The position numbers and the translations under genes were made by a program. DNA of 64,000 nucleotides from contig CM060854.1 in the NCBI GenBank assembly GCA_030737835.1, positions 20,539,356-20,603,355 of the forward strand. Reading direction: 5' to 3'. Below are positions 1 through 12,135 of this stretch, piece after piece. The notes under the pieces were generated by a model. That model had not been told where the DNA came from and did no database searches. It saw nothing but the letters and a program-made list of their open reading frames with translations. This DNA comes from Acorus gramineus (taxonomy: Eukaryota > Streptophyta > Magnoliopsida > Acorales > Acoraceae). How positions within the stretch are numbered: position 1 is the stretch's first letter; each line of letters starts with the position of its first letter.

Positions 1-1092
1 TACGTCCACGGAGCACACCAGAGATCAATCTACTATCAATGAGAAGTTTTTACAATGGTCACACCAAAGATAAAAACAATAGAACCTAATGAAAAATATG
101 AGATGCCATTTTATACTGATCAATCCCCGCGAGCTCGACCCCCGTCCGACCCTGCATAGCGCCAACAATTATCTGCGCACATCATTAGGCTCCACAATAT
201 ATAACAAGAATGTGCATTAACATGAAAAGGACTTATCCTCTTTAGAGTCAATATTATTAAGTGTCTCCATTCGTGTAGTCTTTGCCAATGGCCACTAAAG
301 AGCTTCCCACTTAATGAAGCTTTGCTGATGAAAATTTTGCTCCTGAGGAGCATGAATTAGTAGTGTTCTCAATCCTCATAAGGATCTCCTATAGATTATT
401 TATGTTTCTTTTAAATATTTTTTTATATCTTATGAGATTGGAAGAGAGGAAAATTGAAACAGCTAATTGTGAATTTGTGATTGACTAGTGTATATGCCCG
501 GGTGAAGAAATTCCTAAAATACCTGCAAGGTGAAGTTCTGCATTTGCATAGTGAGGTAGGGACACCAACATTTGTCATTATATTGAAGGACTCTGAACGA
601 TGCGATATTTAAGGGCTCATGGATATACGTGGAGAACATTTGGGAAACGGTTGTGGTGTCCATCAGGGATTGAACGTGTGGCATATAGGGCGCCGGGCCT
701 CGTTGTCTGTCTAACATTTTGTAATTACCGAATGAGGGCCTACCGGCCAGGGGGTGGTGGTGTCGGTTGATATCCCAATGATGAACCCACCCTCACCCAT
801 CTCATGTGAGTATGTGATCTCTTTGTTTCTTTGTTTTTCTTTTATCTCTTCTCCTCTCAACCACCCCCCCCCCCTATATTCAGATTTGTAACCTTCACTT
901 TAGAAAATAAGTGTCAATAATAAGGTCTATCTTTTTTCAAAAAAAAAAAAAAAACTTTTGTCCTTGTAATATTATATATTAGATTGTGATAACTCAACAT
1001 GTAACTCGAAAAAAAAAAAAAAAACTCAACATGTTTGTTTCCCATCAAAGATTAGTTTTTTTTAAGATTTGTCTTTTAAAATAGTCTACCAA

Positions 1093-1328
1093 GGGTTCGT
1101 TTGGCAGAGCGGTTCGGGCGCATTAGATACGATGGACGCTGGTAGACACGAACGCTGAAACAAATGGGTTTTCTTCAACTAGCGTTAATAACTCAATAGT
1201 TCTTTGTCGTTTATTGTATTCAGCTGGTTTTCCTCGCGTTCTCTGTCTCCGCAAAAACACTGCTTCCCCCCCCCTCAACCCATGTCTTGGCATTGTCGAT
1301 GCCCACGGACACCAATCCAAACGGACCC
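1093..1328. mobile_element. Tourist-like MITE candidate (236 bp)
   Basis: The left end reads GGGTTCGTTTGG and the right end reads CCAAACGGACCC, an inverted pair with one mismatch. Such GGGTCCGTTTGG-type ends are typical of PIF/Harbinger-derived Tourist MITEs in plants. The flanking trinucleotides are CAA and TAA, so the expected TTA/TAA target duplication is only approximate. The interior is richer in GC than the surroundings and codes for nothing recognisable. Confidence 0.5.
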
Positions 1329-2236
1329 TAAACTTAAGACTGGTTGATAGTATGATGCGTACGCCGCGCGATCTGCAAATCCTAGGGCTGAATAAAATAC
1401 GTTAGAGAAGAGTTCTTTTAAAAATAAAAAACGTAAAGTGCGTTTTTAACTCTCGATGTGAAAATACGTTTGGATGTTTTGCTCATTTTTTAGTCGTGAA
1501 ATCCATTCCACCACGGATCCCAACATGACTTTAGTAATTTTTTTATATTTATTCACTGCTTTGATGATGGTAATTGGATTTCAGACTTCAAGGTCCTTTA
1601 AGTTGATGTGTTTTATTATTTTTAATTATAAAAATAATTTTAATTATGTGTCTAAGAGTTTATTTTTATTATTTGTAAAAACTATGAAAAGTGTCAGATT
1701 ATTGTCAATCTTTTGAAATAATTTTTTTCTTTTCAATTTATGTTTTATTTTCTTGCGGATGGAAAAGGTTCCCTTCCAAGAAGAATTAGTGAACATTTTT
1801 TTATTGCACCACACTTGATCTTCCTCTCTTTGCGTTATATATTATACGTCAGGATATCTCAAGAAGAATAATTAATAATCGTTTATCTCTGTATGTGCCC
1901 CTCATGTCGATGAAATTTTCATGTACTACTGCTTATCCATAACTTGAATTATTTTATTCTTGTGTGTTTGTACAACAAGAATGCAAGTTATATACACCTA
2001 ATAAGTCAAAACTGCCTGCACAATTCTCCCCAACAAAGCTGAGCACGATCGCCAATGCGAAGATGAGCGAATGGGAGAGTGAGCCTTCGTCGACGGTGGT
2101 GATGCCATGATTGATGAGTTCTATTTAGTCTCATGTCAGTACGTATTGACGAGAATTGTATCGTTATATGTTTGGATGCATACGCTCAATTGAAAACAGT
2201 TGATTTAACAATGGGTCCACATAACATTTTAGGGGT

Positions 2237-2380
2237 TGGCTGAAATTCATATAACATTTTATACCAGTTAATTCTGACATACAGATTCTCATTTATTCTA
2301 GTTTTTCAAACACCCATTTTAAGACTATTCAGACTAATTCTCACTTATTTTGAGCCCTATTCTCAAACCAAACGGAGGCC
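2237..2380 (+). repeat. Dispersed repeat, copy 1 (related to 58150-58292)
   Basis: About 144 bp ending in ACCAAACGGAGGCC closely matches 58150-58292 in the same orientation, including the shared core TTAATTCTGACATACAGATTC. The CCAAACGG end suggests a MITE of the group that ends in GGCC-GTTTGG. The left end was not found. Confidence 0.55.
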
Positions 2381-3090
2381 AAAAGATTTAGAGAAGTCTA
2401 GATTCTCAGGATATGAACAATGTCTCATATGCCTATCACAGGAGATTCACTTGCTATTTCTGATGTAACTATCATTGATTGGATCCAAACCCATTTTGTC
2501 CCATCCAAATATCAATTCTGAAAGCTCGTGTTTGGGTAGCGTAATATGTGGGGAATATGATAAAATAAAGGTGAATAAACCAAAAATTTGTTTGTTTACA
2601 AGATATAATTGGATATAGCTATACATCATTAGTCAAATATATGCTTTAAAACAATTAAAATGGGTGCAAATTGCGAACAGAGCTGCAAAAAAAACTGGGC
2701 GTAACATTTTTTGTCAGCTACCAGTTCAAACCTAACGCTGTTACATGCACTTTGTGGGGACATTCAATCCCCATAGCCATCTAATGAGGCATGTATATCT
2801 TCTTAGACGAGAATATATATTATTACATCATCATAGCGTATAAGACTACAAAAATAGACTAAGTGTACCGGCGCTTGAAGGATATATGGACCTAGGGTCC
2901 AGCCACACCCATATAAACCCAAATCTGAACCTTCAGACAAATCCAACGGTGTGGAGTGCTCTTCGAAGATCAAAATCCATCTCCGCCGCAAGAGCCTCTC
3001 TTCAGACCCCCCCGCCAACAAAACTTGAAAATCCTCCATTGAAATGCTCCTCTAAAAAAAATACAAACCAAAAAACCGAAACCCACCCAT

Positions 3091-6000
3091 TTGCAATGCC
3101 AATCTCAACCCAACATAGATTTTCATCAAAACAGTATCCAAAATTCATCCTTTGTTATGTTGAGGTCTCTGAGTCAATCTCCCCGTCTCTCCAAACATGC
3201 CCACCTGATCAAGATCCGATCTTTTTCGCTCTTCAATCAGAAGCAGATCGAACAACGGAAACCCATATACAGGAAACCCAGGATGGACGAGATCCTGAAC
3301 ATATTGGGCCCCCCTGAGAGCCTCTCGAGCCGTTTCGCCTTGTTTTCCTACGTGGGTCTGATCCGGAAGTGCATGAAAAGCAGGGATCTTTTGTTGGGTA
3401 GTTCGGTTCATGTTCGGTTGGTGAAGCTTGGATTCGATGGGGACACATTGGTTTCGAATGTGTTGTTGGACATGTATGCCAAAGCAGGGTCTTTGGGGGA
3501 GTGCTTTATGGTGTTTGATAAAATGCCTGTGAGAGATTTGGTGTCTTGGTGCACTATGATATCAGGTTGTGTGAGGCACGGTTGTTATTTGGAGGCGATT
3601 GGGTTGTTTAATTCGATGCGAGAGCGCAATTTGGTGCCTAATGGGTTTGTTTTTGCTTCAGTTTTGAAGGGGTGTTCGGATGGTGGAGGGATTGATTTGG
3701 GTCTTCAGGTTCACGGTTTGATCATGAAGAGCGGGTTTGGTTTGGATCAATTCATCAAAGTTGGGCTCATCGATATGTATGCGAAGTGCAGGGTTGTGAC
3801 TGATGCTCGTAAATTGTTTCACTCCATGCCTGTGAAAAGTTTGGTTTGTTGGAATGCAGTGATTTCGGGACACGCTCGAAATGGATTTCTCGTTGAAGCG
3901 GTTGAGCTCGGGAGAGGGATGTTTCGGATGGGAATTGGTATGGATTTAGTGACATTGAGAATACTAACAAATGTCGGGTCGGCTTTGGAGAATGTTGATA
4001 TTTGCAAGAGTCTTCATGCTTGTTCGATCAAGATCGGGTTGGAGGATGATAATGTTGTTGTCACGGAGTTTGTGAGATTGCTAGCGAAGCTTGGGGATGT
4101 GTTATATATGAGGAAGCTATTCCATGATGTGAAGAAAGCAGACATGGTTTTGTTTTCTTTAATTATATCGGAATATCATGAACACGGTCATCGGACGGAA
4201 GCTTTAAAACTAGTGAGAGATTTCGTGATTGCCAACTCAATTTTGAGTGAAGGAGCTCTAGTTAGCATCCTCGGCCTCTGTCTTTATGAAGAAGAGGGCA
4301 CACAATATCATGCTCGATTCTTGAAAATGGGAGATATATCATTTTTGTCTATTAGGAATGCTTTGATGTCTATGTATATGAGATGTGGGAACATCAAGGA
4401 GGCAATTGCGATATTTAAGAAGATGGCGGTACGTGACTTGGTATCGTGGACTGCAGTGATATCAGGTCATGTTCAGAATCTTCAGTTTGGTGAAGCATTG
4501 AAGCTCTTCCGTGATTTTAGGAAGACCAATATGGTGTTGGACGCATATTTGGCCGCGACTATAATCAATGTTTACACAGGTCTTCGGTTGGTAGATCAGG
4601 GAAAGCAAATGCACGCATTCACTTTGAAGGTTGTGCTTGAAATGTCTGACTTTCTGAAGACATCACTTCTACACTTGTATGCCAAATGTGGGTACATTGA
4701 AAGTGCCTCTAAATTGTTCTCATCTATATCTGGCTCACACAGTTTGGTGTCCATAAATGTCATGCTTGCTGGGTATTGCTGGAATTCACAGGCAGAGAAG
4801 GCAGTTGAGCTCTTCAGTAAGGAGTATTATATGGGACTGGTTCCTGATGAATTCAGCTATTCTACAATTCTAGGTGCTTGTGCAGATCTAAGGTCCATAG
4901 AGTTCGGTGAGCAGATCCTGCCTTGTATCACCAAGAGAGGTTTTTGGGATTCTGATATTGTTGTTGGGAATGCAATCATGAACTTATTCGTAAAATGTGG
5001 AAGCATAGCCAGCGCTCACAAATCATTTAACAGCATGAGAAGATGGAATGCGAATTCATATGCTATTTTGATGGTGGGTTATGTTCAGAATGGAAGCTAT
5101 ATGGAGGCTTTGACATTGTTTTATAGAATGCATCTTAGTGGATTGAGTGCTAGCCCAGCTGTTATCATAAGCATAATAAGAGTGTGTTCTGATATAGCAG
5201 CTACTGACATGGCAAAACAAATCCATGCATCTGTTTCAAAAACAGGTTTAATGTCGGATGCCTTCATTAGCAATGCAATGATGGGCATGTATGTGAAATT
5301 ATCAGATATGGACAGCGCAAGGAGAATATTTGATGATGTACTAATAAGAGATGATGTAATGTGGAACGCCATGATTACTGGTTATTCACAAACAGGAAAC
5401 ACTGAGTTGGCTTATGAGCTGTTCAAAATGATGAGATGGGAAAATGTACATCAAGATTATCACAGTTATGTGGGTGTATTGAATGCTTGTGCTGGAGCTG
5501 CCACTCTACATCAGGGTACATGTGTCCATGCAAGAGTGATTCAAAGTGGTTTCAAATCTGATGTGTCTGTGGGTAATGCATTGGTTGATATGTATGCCAA
5601 ATGTGGTAGCATAGAGGATGCGTGGAAGGTATTTGAGAAGATGGAAGTTAAAGATGTTGTTTCATGGAATGCCATGGTTTCTGGGTATTCACAGAATGGA
5701 TGTGCGGCCAAGGCATTGGAGTTGTTTAAGAAGATGAAGATGGAAGGGATTAAGCCTGATCATATTACATACATAGCTGTCCTTTCTGCATGTAGTCATG
5801 TTGGACTAGTTGATGAAGGAATCACGTATTTCAAGGAGATGATGGTGGATCACAAAATCGCAGCGACAGAAGAGCATTATGCATGCATGGTTGATATGTT
5901 GGGTCGTGCTGGACGGATAGATGATGCCCATGGATTTATTAGCGGGATGCCTGTGGAGCCTAGTGGGATAACTTGGAGAACGTTGTTGGCTGCTTGTAAT

Positions 6001-6315
6001 AGCCATGGCAACAGTGAGTTAGGAACAAAGGTTGCATTGAAGATTCTTGATATCGAGAGGGATGATTCAGCGGCTAATGTTTTGTTGTCGAATATATACG
6101 CAATGTCCGAGAGATGGGTTGATGTGGAGATTGTTAGGGATGGGATGAGAGTTGATAGAGTGAAAAAGGAGCCTGGTTTTAGTTGGGTGGATGTCCAAGA
6201 TGCAGGGGAGGCTTTTCTTGTTGGGGGAAAGAGAAAACTTGATATTCCTCACTTCTTGATACGAGAGAGGAAGACTCGTCCTCCTTTTGGTTCTCATCCT
6301 CAGGACTGGGGATAG
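3091..6315 (+). CDS. Pentatricopeptide repeat protein, PLS class, E subgroup, probably mitochondrial
   Basis: This intronless gene encodes 1074 residues made almost entirely of about 35-residue PPR motifs, roughly two dozen of them. Repeated signatures such as NALVDMYAKCG, VFDKMPVRDLVSW and MISGY mark the P, L and S variants. After the last repeat come an E motif and an E+ like stretch (KEPGFSWVDVQDAGEAFLVGG). No DYW deaminase domain follows. PLS-class PPR proteins bind organelle RNA and usually guide C-to-U editing; E proteins recruit a deaminase in trans. A second in-frame Met at 3157 begins an Arg- and Ser-rich, acid-poor leader (MLRSLSQSPRLSKHAHLIK) that looks like a mitochondrial presequence, so the true start may be 3157. 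Intronless structure and length fit the family. The RNA target cannot be told from sequence. Confidence 0.93.
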   Translation: MQCQSQPNIDFHQNSIQNSSFVMLRSLSQSPRLSKHAHLIKIRSFSLFNQKQIEQRKPIYRKPRMDEILNILGPPESLSSRFALFSYVGLIRKCMKSRDLLLGSSVHVRLVKLGFDGDTLVSNVLLDMYAKAGSLGECFMVFDKMPVRDLVSWCTMISGCVRHGCYLEAIGLFNSMRERNLVPNGFVFASVLKGCSDGGGIDLGLQVHGLIMKSGFGLDQFIKVGLIDMYAKCRVVTDARKLFHSMPVKSLVCWNAVISGHARNGFLVEAVELGRGMFRMGIGMDLVTLRILTNVGSALENVDICKSLHACSIKIGLEDDNVVVTEFVRLLAKLGDVLYMRKLFHDVKKADMVLFSLIISEYHEHGHRTEALKLVRDFVIANSILSEGALVSILGLCLYEEEGTQYHARFLKMGDISFLSIRNALMSMYMRCGNIKEAIAIFKKMAVRDLVSWTAVISGHVQNLQFGEALKLFRDFRKTNMVLDAYLAATIINVYTGLRLVDQGKQMHAFTLKVVLEMSDFLKTSLLHLYAKCGYIESASKLFSSISGSHSLVSINVMLAGYCWNSQAEKAVELFSKEYYMGLVPDEFSYSTILGACADLRSIEFGEQILPCITKRGFWDSDIVVGNAIMNLFVKCGSIASAHKSFNSMRRWNANSYAILMVGYVQNGSYMEALTLFYRMHLSGLSASPAVIISIIRVCSDIAATDMAKQIHASVSKTGLMSDAFISNAMMGMYVKLSDMDSARRIFDDVLIRDDVMWNAMITGYSQTGNTELAYELFKMMRWENVHQDYHSYVGVLNACAGAATLHQGTCVHARVIQSGFKSDVSVGNALVDMYAKCGSIEDAWKVFEKMEVKDVVSWNAMVSGYSQNGCAAKALELFKKMKMEGIKPDHITYIAVLSACSHVGLVDEGITYFKEMMVDHKIAATEEHYACMVDMLGRAGRIDDAHGFISGMPVEPSGITWRTLLAACNSHGNSELGTKVALKILDIERDDSAANVLLSNIYAMSERWVDVEIVRDGMRVDRVKKEPGFSWVDVQDAGEAFLVGGKRKLDIPHFLIRERKTRPPFGSHPQDWG

Positions 6316-6814
6316 TGTTGTTCGTGTTGTCTAGCATCCTTAAAAACTTTGAGAATTCTTCATGGACTGCTTGATCTAACAATTACAAATTGTGGAATCA
6401 GCAAATTTGCAGAATGACCAGCAAAATATGCGAGCGGATGAAAAAGGTTCATTATCATCTCTCTTACGTACTAAAATTGTGGATATAAAATACAATAATG
6501 ATTATGTCTTCCTTCTTGTATCAGGTCAATGCATGATCACAGTTCGTCGAATTGGGTTATGTGACAGTATGTTTCGTTGTAACTCAACCGAAGGATGGAT
6601 ATACTGGGTGGAGTTGTCCAGTACAGTTGACACTCCAACTATTCACAGCAGAGAAGGTATGTCTAGCTTCTGTAATCGATGCAAGAAATATTTTTCAGTG
6701 ATGGAAGTGAATTCTTCAAGTAAAATCAGCTAATGCATCATCTTATCCTCATTCACAGATGGAAAACGATTACATAATAATGAACCTTGGCTTGCTGGAG
6801 ATGTGAGTGAAATG
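6316..6814. other. PPR 3' flank up to the duplication breakpoint
   Basis: This stretch probably holds the PPR 3' UTR. After the stop, the +2 frame stays open to 6374 and reads VLSSILKNFENSSWTA, which loosely resembles E+/DYW linker sequence. An exon-like piece bounded by CACAG and GTGAGTG lies at about 6759-6801. No separate gene is supported. Similarity to the coatomer gene begins near 6815. Confidence 0.5.
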
Positions 6815-6944
6815 TGCTATTAATCCTCTTTCATTTTTCTGTCTCTCTACTTAAGTATTTATGACTGCTGGATTCTTCTGGTAACTGCTTGCAAATCCAT
6901 GATTTTCTGAAGATTTAAAATTTGTTTTTGTATTATTTTTCCAG

Positions 6945-9906
6945 CGTGGCTTGTTTCTTGGAATCCCAGGACATGGTGGAGGATGAATTGGAAGTGGCCA
7001 CAGATCCTAATTATAAATTTGACCTATGCATACAGCTTGCAAGACTAGAAGTTGCAAAGGTATGTTTCTGCTTACCAAATGCTTCCGCAGCTTGACTTTT
7101 GGCATGTGAAGAAGATTTTTTCCCCGTACTTTGAAAATGCATCTTTTTCTTGCAGGAAATTGCTGTTGAAGTTCAAAGCGAATCAAAATGGAAGCAGCTG
7201 GGAGAACTGGAAATGTATTCATTTATTCTTGGAAAATTTTTACATTTGAAAATTTTGCATAAAATCATCAAGTTTTGTAGTATTTCCATTTGTATGTTTT
7301 TCCGATAGAATAGTCAAGGAACAGCATTTTTCTATATTAATATTAATCTCAGTCGGATTAAATTTGGCTCTATAGTTGGAAATGGCGGAAGAGTGTTTAT
7401 CACATGTGATGGATTTGAGTGGTTTGTTGCTTCTGTACTCAGCTCTTGGAGATGCTGAGGGGATATCCAAACTTGCATCTCTTGCCAAAGAGCAAGGCAA
7501 AAACAGTGGCTCTCCTTTGTCTATTCATGCTAGGCAAACTGGAGAAGTGCCTTCAGCTTTTGGTGGATAGGTAGTTGAGATTCTCTATTTTGTGTTGTGC
7601 AGATTTTTTCATTGGGAATTGTTTTGAACTTTTTCCCGGTGGTTAACAAATCATATTTTACACCACAAATTGCAGCAACCAGATACCTGAAGCTGCTTTG
7701 ATAGCACGGTCTTATCTTCCCAACAAAGTCTGGGATTGTAGCTATTTGGAGAAAAGATCTCAACAAGGTAATCCATCCATTCAACACCCCCCCCCCCCCC
7801 CCAAAAAAAAAAAAAACCATGCCCGTGCGCCTGCAATCAAACAAAAAAATCCCACTCCAACAAAAAAAGAAAGAAAAGAATAACAAAACAGAAACATATC
7901 TACATACATATTAAACGCTTTCCCAGCACATCCATATGCATTTTGTAGCGAATAGAATTTGCTTCTAGTTCCTACGTACATATTATTTTCTTAGTCTCAG
8001 CTTGCACTATATTTTATTCCATGATTTTGTTGCTTAACATAAATGAGAAGAAAGACAGTTCGATGTTATTTGAGATGAGAGAGATATAAGGCTCCTTTTT
8101 TTAAGGTCAATCCCAAAGCTGCGGAATTATTAGCAGATGTGGAAGAGTACCCTAATTTGTTTGAGGACTGGCAAGTAGCTCTTGAGATTGAATCCAGTCT
8201 TGCGGACAAAAGGTAATAATGTATTTGTTTATCTGAATTTGTCTTTATTTATTCTTCATTCTCTTTCTCCATTTATAGTATGCCATTAAGAAAGATATAC
8301 TTCCAGTTTTTCGTCTATAAGATTATTTAAAGTTTAAACGGTTAAACCATTTATTACTTACATGGAATTTATTTGCAAAACCTCAAACAGATAGGCATCA
8401 TACACCTTATTGTTATATAATATGAATGAAGTGTTGCAATGTTGTACTTCATGAATCCTCAACACTGTGATTAATATTATAAATTAAATATTTTCCACCA
8501 CAGGATATCCTCTCTGAAGGTAAGAGTGATGGCAGTCTATCTATGAGATATCTGTATAAGAGTCGGATTGAAGTATACTGTCATCACTCATCACTTTGCT
8601 TCTTATATGTGAAATCCTCCCTCGAATTTTTTTATACCTTAGAAGACCACTCTTATAGTGACATTACAGCTGATAGAACAGCAGCTTCGGTAATGAATAG
8701 GAAATGATAAACTGTTCAGATTACCTGTTATCATGTCAGTTTTGTTTGTGGTCCTACCTGTATATAGTGTATAGAGTATCGTGTGTTAAAGAAAGACCAA
8801 ACAAAAACTAGTTCTCAAAATGGAACATTCTGTCATAATAGTCATTTAGTCTCCTGACTATTTCATTATTAAATCCCTTTCGATAGAAAGTTGCTCCCTC
8901 ACATTCATACATCAGCACTTAAAAGTCCATTTTCCTACACCAAGTTGTATCGTAGTATTCAGTCTATTATATTTATTCTTCAGTGCCAATGTTGGATATT
9001 TTTACCTATTTTTTATTTATATTTGGATGGTGCTAATACTGAATCTTTTAAAATGTTTTTGCTGCATATTCAAAAATTAAACGTCTAACTGGATTCATTT
9101 GTTAAACAGGGGCATCTACCCTCCAGCAAACAAATATTTAAAATTTGCTGATAATACATTGATTTCTTGGAAGCCTTCAAACAAATGCAGATTGCTGAGG
9201 TTCAAGAGGAAACACCACTTGAAAATGGAGATTCAAGTCATGAGGTATGAAAGATAATGAACGCCATTATTTGCTTTGTGTTTGTAGATTATTCAAGAAG
9301 CTTTCTTGATCCTTCTGTTTAACATAAAATGATTTTCAAGTCATATTGGGGGGAAAAAATTACGGATTATAATAATCGGTTCCAAATGAGTTCTTGAGCA
9401 CTTTTAGGCACCTTTTTTTTTCTATTACGAATATAGTGTTACAGAAACATTTCTTGAAATGAATAATCTTATCCCTTTATTTTAAAACTTTAGAGTAAGA
9501 GCGACATGTAAGAAATTAGACATGAACACTTCATTCCCATGTACAGTGACATTTCTGTGCTACATTTTGGTCGTTGGGCATGTTACATAACTCTGGTATC
9601 CATATAACATCCATTGAACAATTGAAAGTGGATAATGTGCACCGACTTCATTACATTCAAACTCATGAACATGGAAAGTGAATAATGTTCTTTCCTGGCA
9701 AATAAACAGTCAAAAGCTTGAACATTGTTATTTTAACCAACAAAAATTTGTTATTTTTCCAGCTGGAAGAGGAGAATGAAGGAGAAGAACATGAAGAAGC
9801 TGTTGAAGTGGAAGCTGATGATTCTACCGATGGCACCGTCCTCATCAATGGTAACGAGTCTGACAAACAGTGGTGTACTAATAATGAAGGACCTCCGTCA
9901 GCGTAA
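6945..9906 (+). pseudogene. Truncated duplicated pseudogene of coatomer beta-prime (exons 18-24)
   Basis: Seven exons are recognisable by comparison with the intact gene at 38171-48739: 6945-7059, 7156-7214, 7376-7570, 7676-7767, 8106-8212, 9110-9244 and 9763-9906. Four of them carry deletions that break the frame relative to the intact copy: 13 nt in the second, 2 nt in the third, 2 nt in the fourth and 4 nt in the sixth. The last exon is 27 nt shorter, in frame, within the acidic tail. Missense changes are also present in the first exon. All WD40 exons, the start codon and the promoter are missing. Splice-site dinucleotides mostly survive. The fragment cannot make a functional coatomer subunit, although it could be transcribed by read-through from the PPR gene. 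Confidence 0.93.
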
Positions 9907-12135
9907 AACAAGCAATTGGTTAGCAAGTGTAGAAGTCCCAGTTTTTGTTTCCAATGATTAATTCTTCATTTTTAAATTACCCTTGTGTCTACTAGTATCA
10001 CATATATCACTTGCTTCTGCTGCATCTGCTGCTAGTGTAAGAGAATAGGATCTGCTCTGATCCCACACTAAACAATGCAAGAATCTTCAATTGCATGATG
10101 TGATTAAAAAATCGAATGTTTTGTTGGGTAGTAGAGTGTTCACACCTGACACATTCCATCTATAATCGATGAGGAGGGCTCATACTAAATTACTCTAAAA
10201 CTACACGTTTGCAGCATATGCAGTCAGACTTCCGGCATTCATGTGTCCAATCCAAAAAATATTTGCACAGGTTCCACTTTTCTTTACAGTAAATCATGTC
10301 TTGTACCTAGGTTGTTAACCTTTAATGGTTTACCTTTCCCTGATTTGGATCATCTTAAGCTACTCATATAAACATTGCATTTTCTCTAATGCTCGGCTAC
10401 TCATTATGAATTAACATCTACCACATTCTCATATTGCTGACCTTGTTTTTCTTGTATTGCAGTGCTTGCTCCCCATCAATAGGACCCCACAGAGACAAAT
10501 CAGTTCCTGTTTAAGGTGACATTAACCGTTGAACTCTCTTTTATGTCAACAGTCATTCCATACATCAAATTATATGGGTATATCTTATCCAGGTTTGTCC
10601 CCCACTTTCATTCTCAATTGTGACTTTTGAATATGATCTATACAAAAGCGCCCACCGCAGATTGGGCCATTGGCAGTACATAAATGCCCAATTTTCCATA
10701 TGTATTTCCCACTGGAATATCTGCTACGTCTTTTAGTGGTGCGGGTGAGGGTGAGATTCGTTTTTTATCAGTTTGCGTTTGCGAGGGATTTCACAAGGGT
10801 GTCGTGTATTATTTATTTTTCGCTTTCAATATTCTTTTTGTAGTATTGACTTAAGACTTTTGTTTTTAATAGAAGATGTTTTATGTCTAATCATGGAACA
10901 CTTTGTTGACAATATGCTTTTTTTTCTGTTACTATATAATCATTTTAGCTTTCCCTTTTGGTAGCGGGTTAAGATTTTATTGAGGTTATTATATTGATTA
11001 ATAGCTCAATGATTGACAAAATAATAAGAAAGAAGCTATGTGTTTTATTGAGGCCAGGTGTTGTTTTATGATATGAGATTCAATTAATGTTGGATCCCAT
11101 TAGACATTATTAGTCTCCAATAGGAGATTGATAGATGATGTTAACTATCATAATCTCACATGTTTTATATGTGAAATTGTCACGGGTCAATCCTTTATTT
11201 GAAAAATATAAGAAAGCAAGTTTCTTGTGAATCAAGTTTTATTATGCTCAACTTTTAATAAATCATATTTTTAAAACGGATTTTCAAACTACCTTGTTCT
11301 GAATTCCCAGTTAAGTTGATGCCCAACCAGTTCAAAATTTGACGAGTGAATACGTCTCATAATTATCTCTCATTGATGATTTAATTATCTTCGTTATCTT
11401 CTCACCTAATATAAAATTAAAAAAAATTTGGTTATATTTCTTGAACTAATAATCAAAATACATATAGAAACAGTCTAATTATGTTTATACTTTTATGATA
11501 TTTATAATACATCATAACTATCAGTCCAACAAATTTCTATTCATTGAATCTTGAGATCCAAGTTTGGATGTTCTCCTATATTCTTCATGATTTAAAACTA
11601 ACCTTAACATCTAATATAAAAATTATCGCTTACATTTCTCATAATAATGATCAACACATCTAAAAAATATTATAATTATTTTATACTTTTATTATATTTA
11701 TGATACAAATACATACTTACCAAACTAGAAATACTTTTTTCGAATATTTGTTGTAAACAAAACTATGGCCCCATTCCGATCCGCAATGAAAAACCCTGCG
11801 TTCTAGAAAATGAAGCGTCACGTAACGTAATTTGTGGTGTGGAACGGTGTGGACACAAAAACAAAAAAAAAAAAAAAATTTAAAGAAATTATAACAGTGT
11901 TACTTTGATTTTATAATAAAGTTACAATGTCTGAAATGCGAATGAGAGAACCAAGAGTTACATAAACAGAATCCGGGCCATAAAGAAGAGGTTTCTTTCC
12001 AGACCCAATGCTCCAGTCCAGTGCACCAAGTAACTAAAAAGATGTTTGGATTTGCGATGGCGTCTCCTCAAACTATATTCACAAGCAATCACAGGCACAA
12101 TTTTTTTTATCACGATGAAATGCATGAGAGAACCT
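9907..12135. other. Copy A 3' flank and AT-rich spacer before MOT1
   Basis: The region up to about 11850 is duplicated non-coding sequence and includes a 53-nt exon-like piece (10463-10515) conserved in copy B. From 11850 to 12135 lies the probable 3' UTR and terminator region of MOT1, which reads from the other strand. An A-run is at 11862-11878. No independent gene is visible. Confidence 0.6.
10463..10515 (+). other. Conserved 53-nt exon-like segment, copy A
   Basis: A 53-nt segment is bounded by TTGTATTGCAG on the left and GTGACATT on the right. Copy B has the same length and the same splice-site context at 37553-37605 on the minus strand. It is likely a relic of a 3' UTR or alternative terminal exon of the coatomer gene. 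Confidence 0.5.

Larger units (their letters stand above)
1..2885. other. Intergenic region upstream of the PPR gene
   Basis: I see no convincing gene here. Open frames are short, do not resemble known families and overlap low-complexity sequence. The stretch holds a C-rich run near 863-875, A-runs near 940-955 and 1008-1024, a Tourist-like miniature element at 1093-1328 and a dispersed repeat at 2237-2380 that recurs near 58.2 kb. The promoter of the downstream PPR gene should lie in the last few hundred bases, but I cannot place a TATA box with confidence. Confidence 0.6.
6815..11850 (+). repeat. Inverted segmental duplication, copy A (partner 34320-41331)
   Basis: This block matches the reverse complement of 34320-41331 across exons, introns and 3' flank. 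Similarity starts inside coatomer intron 17 (CTGTCTCTCTACTTAAG is shared) and runs past 11767 to roughly 11850. Introns are kept, so this is duplication of DNA, not retrotransposition. Copy B is longer because it carries extra insertions (a LINE-bearing segment and a 508-bp MITE) that copy A lacks. Borders are approximate because similarity fades gradually. Confidence 0.9.

Noticed and set aside
2886..3317. 143-codon plus-strand frame overlapping the PPR start
   Set aside because: It overlaps the PPR N-terminus in another frame and has no family resemblance.
6392..6733. 113-codon plus-strand frame after the PPR gene
   Set aside because: It starts at a non-ATG codon, shows no recognisable domain and lies in the probable 3' UTR.
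7530..7981. Frames containing glycine or proline runs near the C/A homopolymers
   Set aside because: They arise from the C-run and A-run inside a pseudogene intron.
6815..9906. Copy A as a second working coatomer gene or a processed retrocopy
   Set aside because: Four frame-breaking deletions and loss of all WD40 exons rule out function; retained introns rule out a retrocopy.
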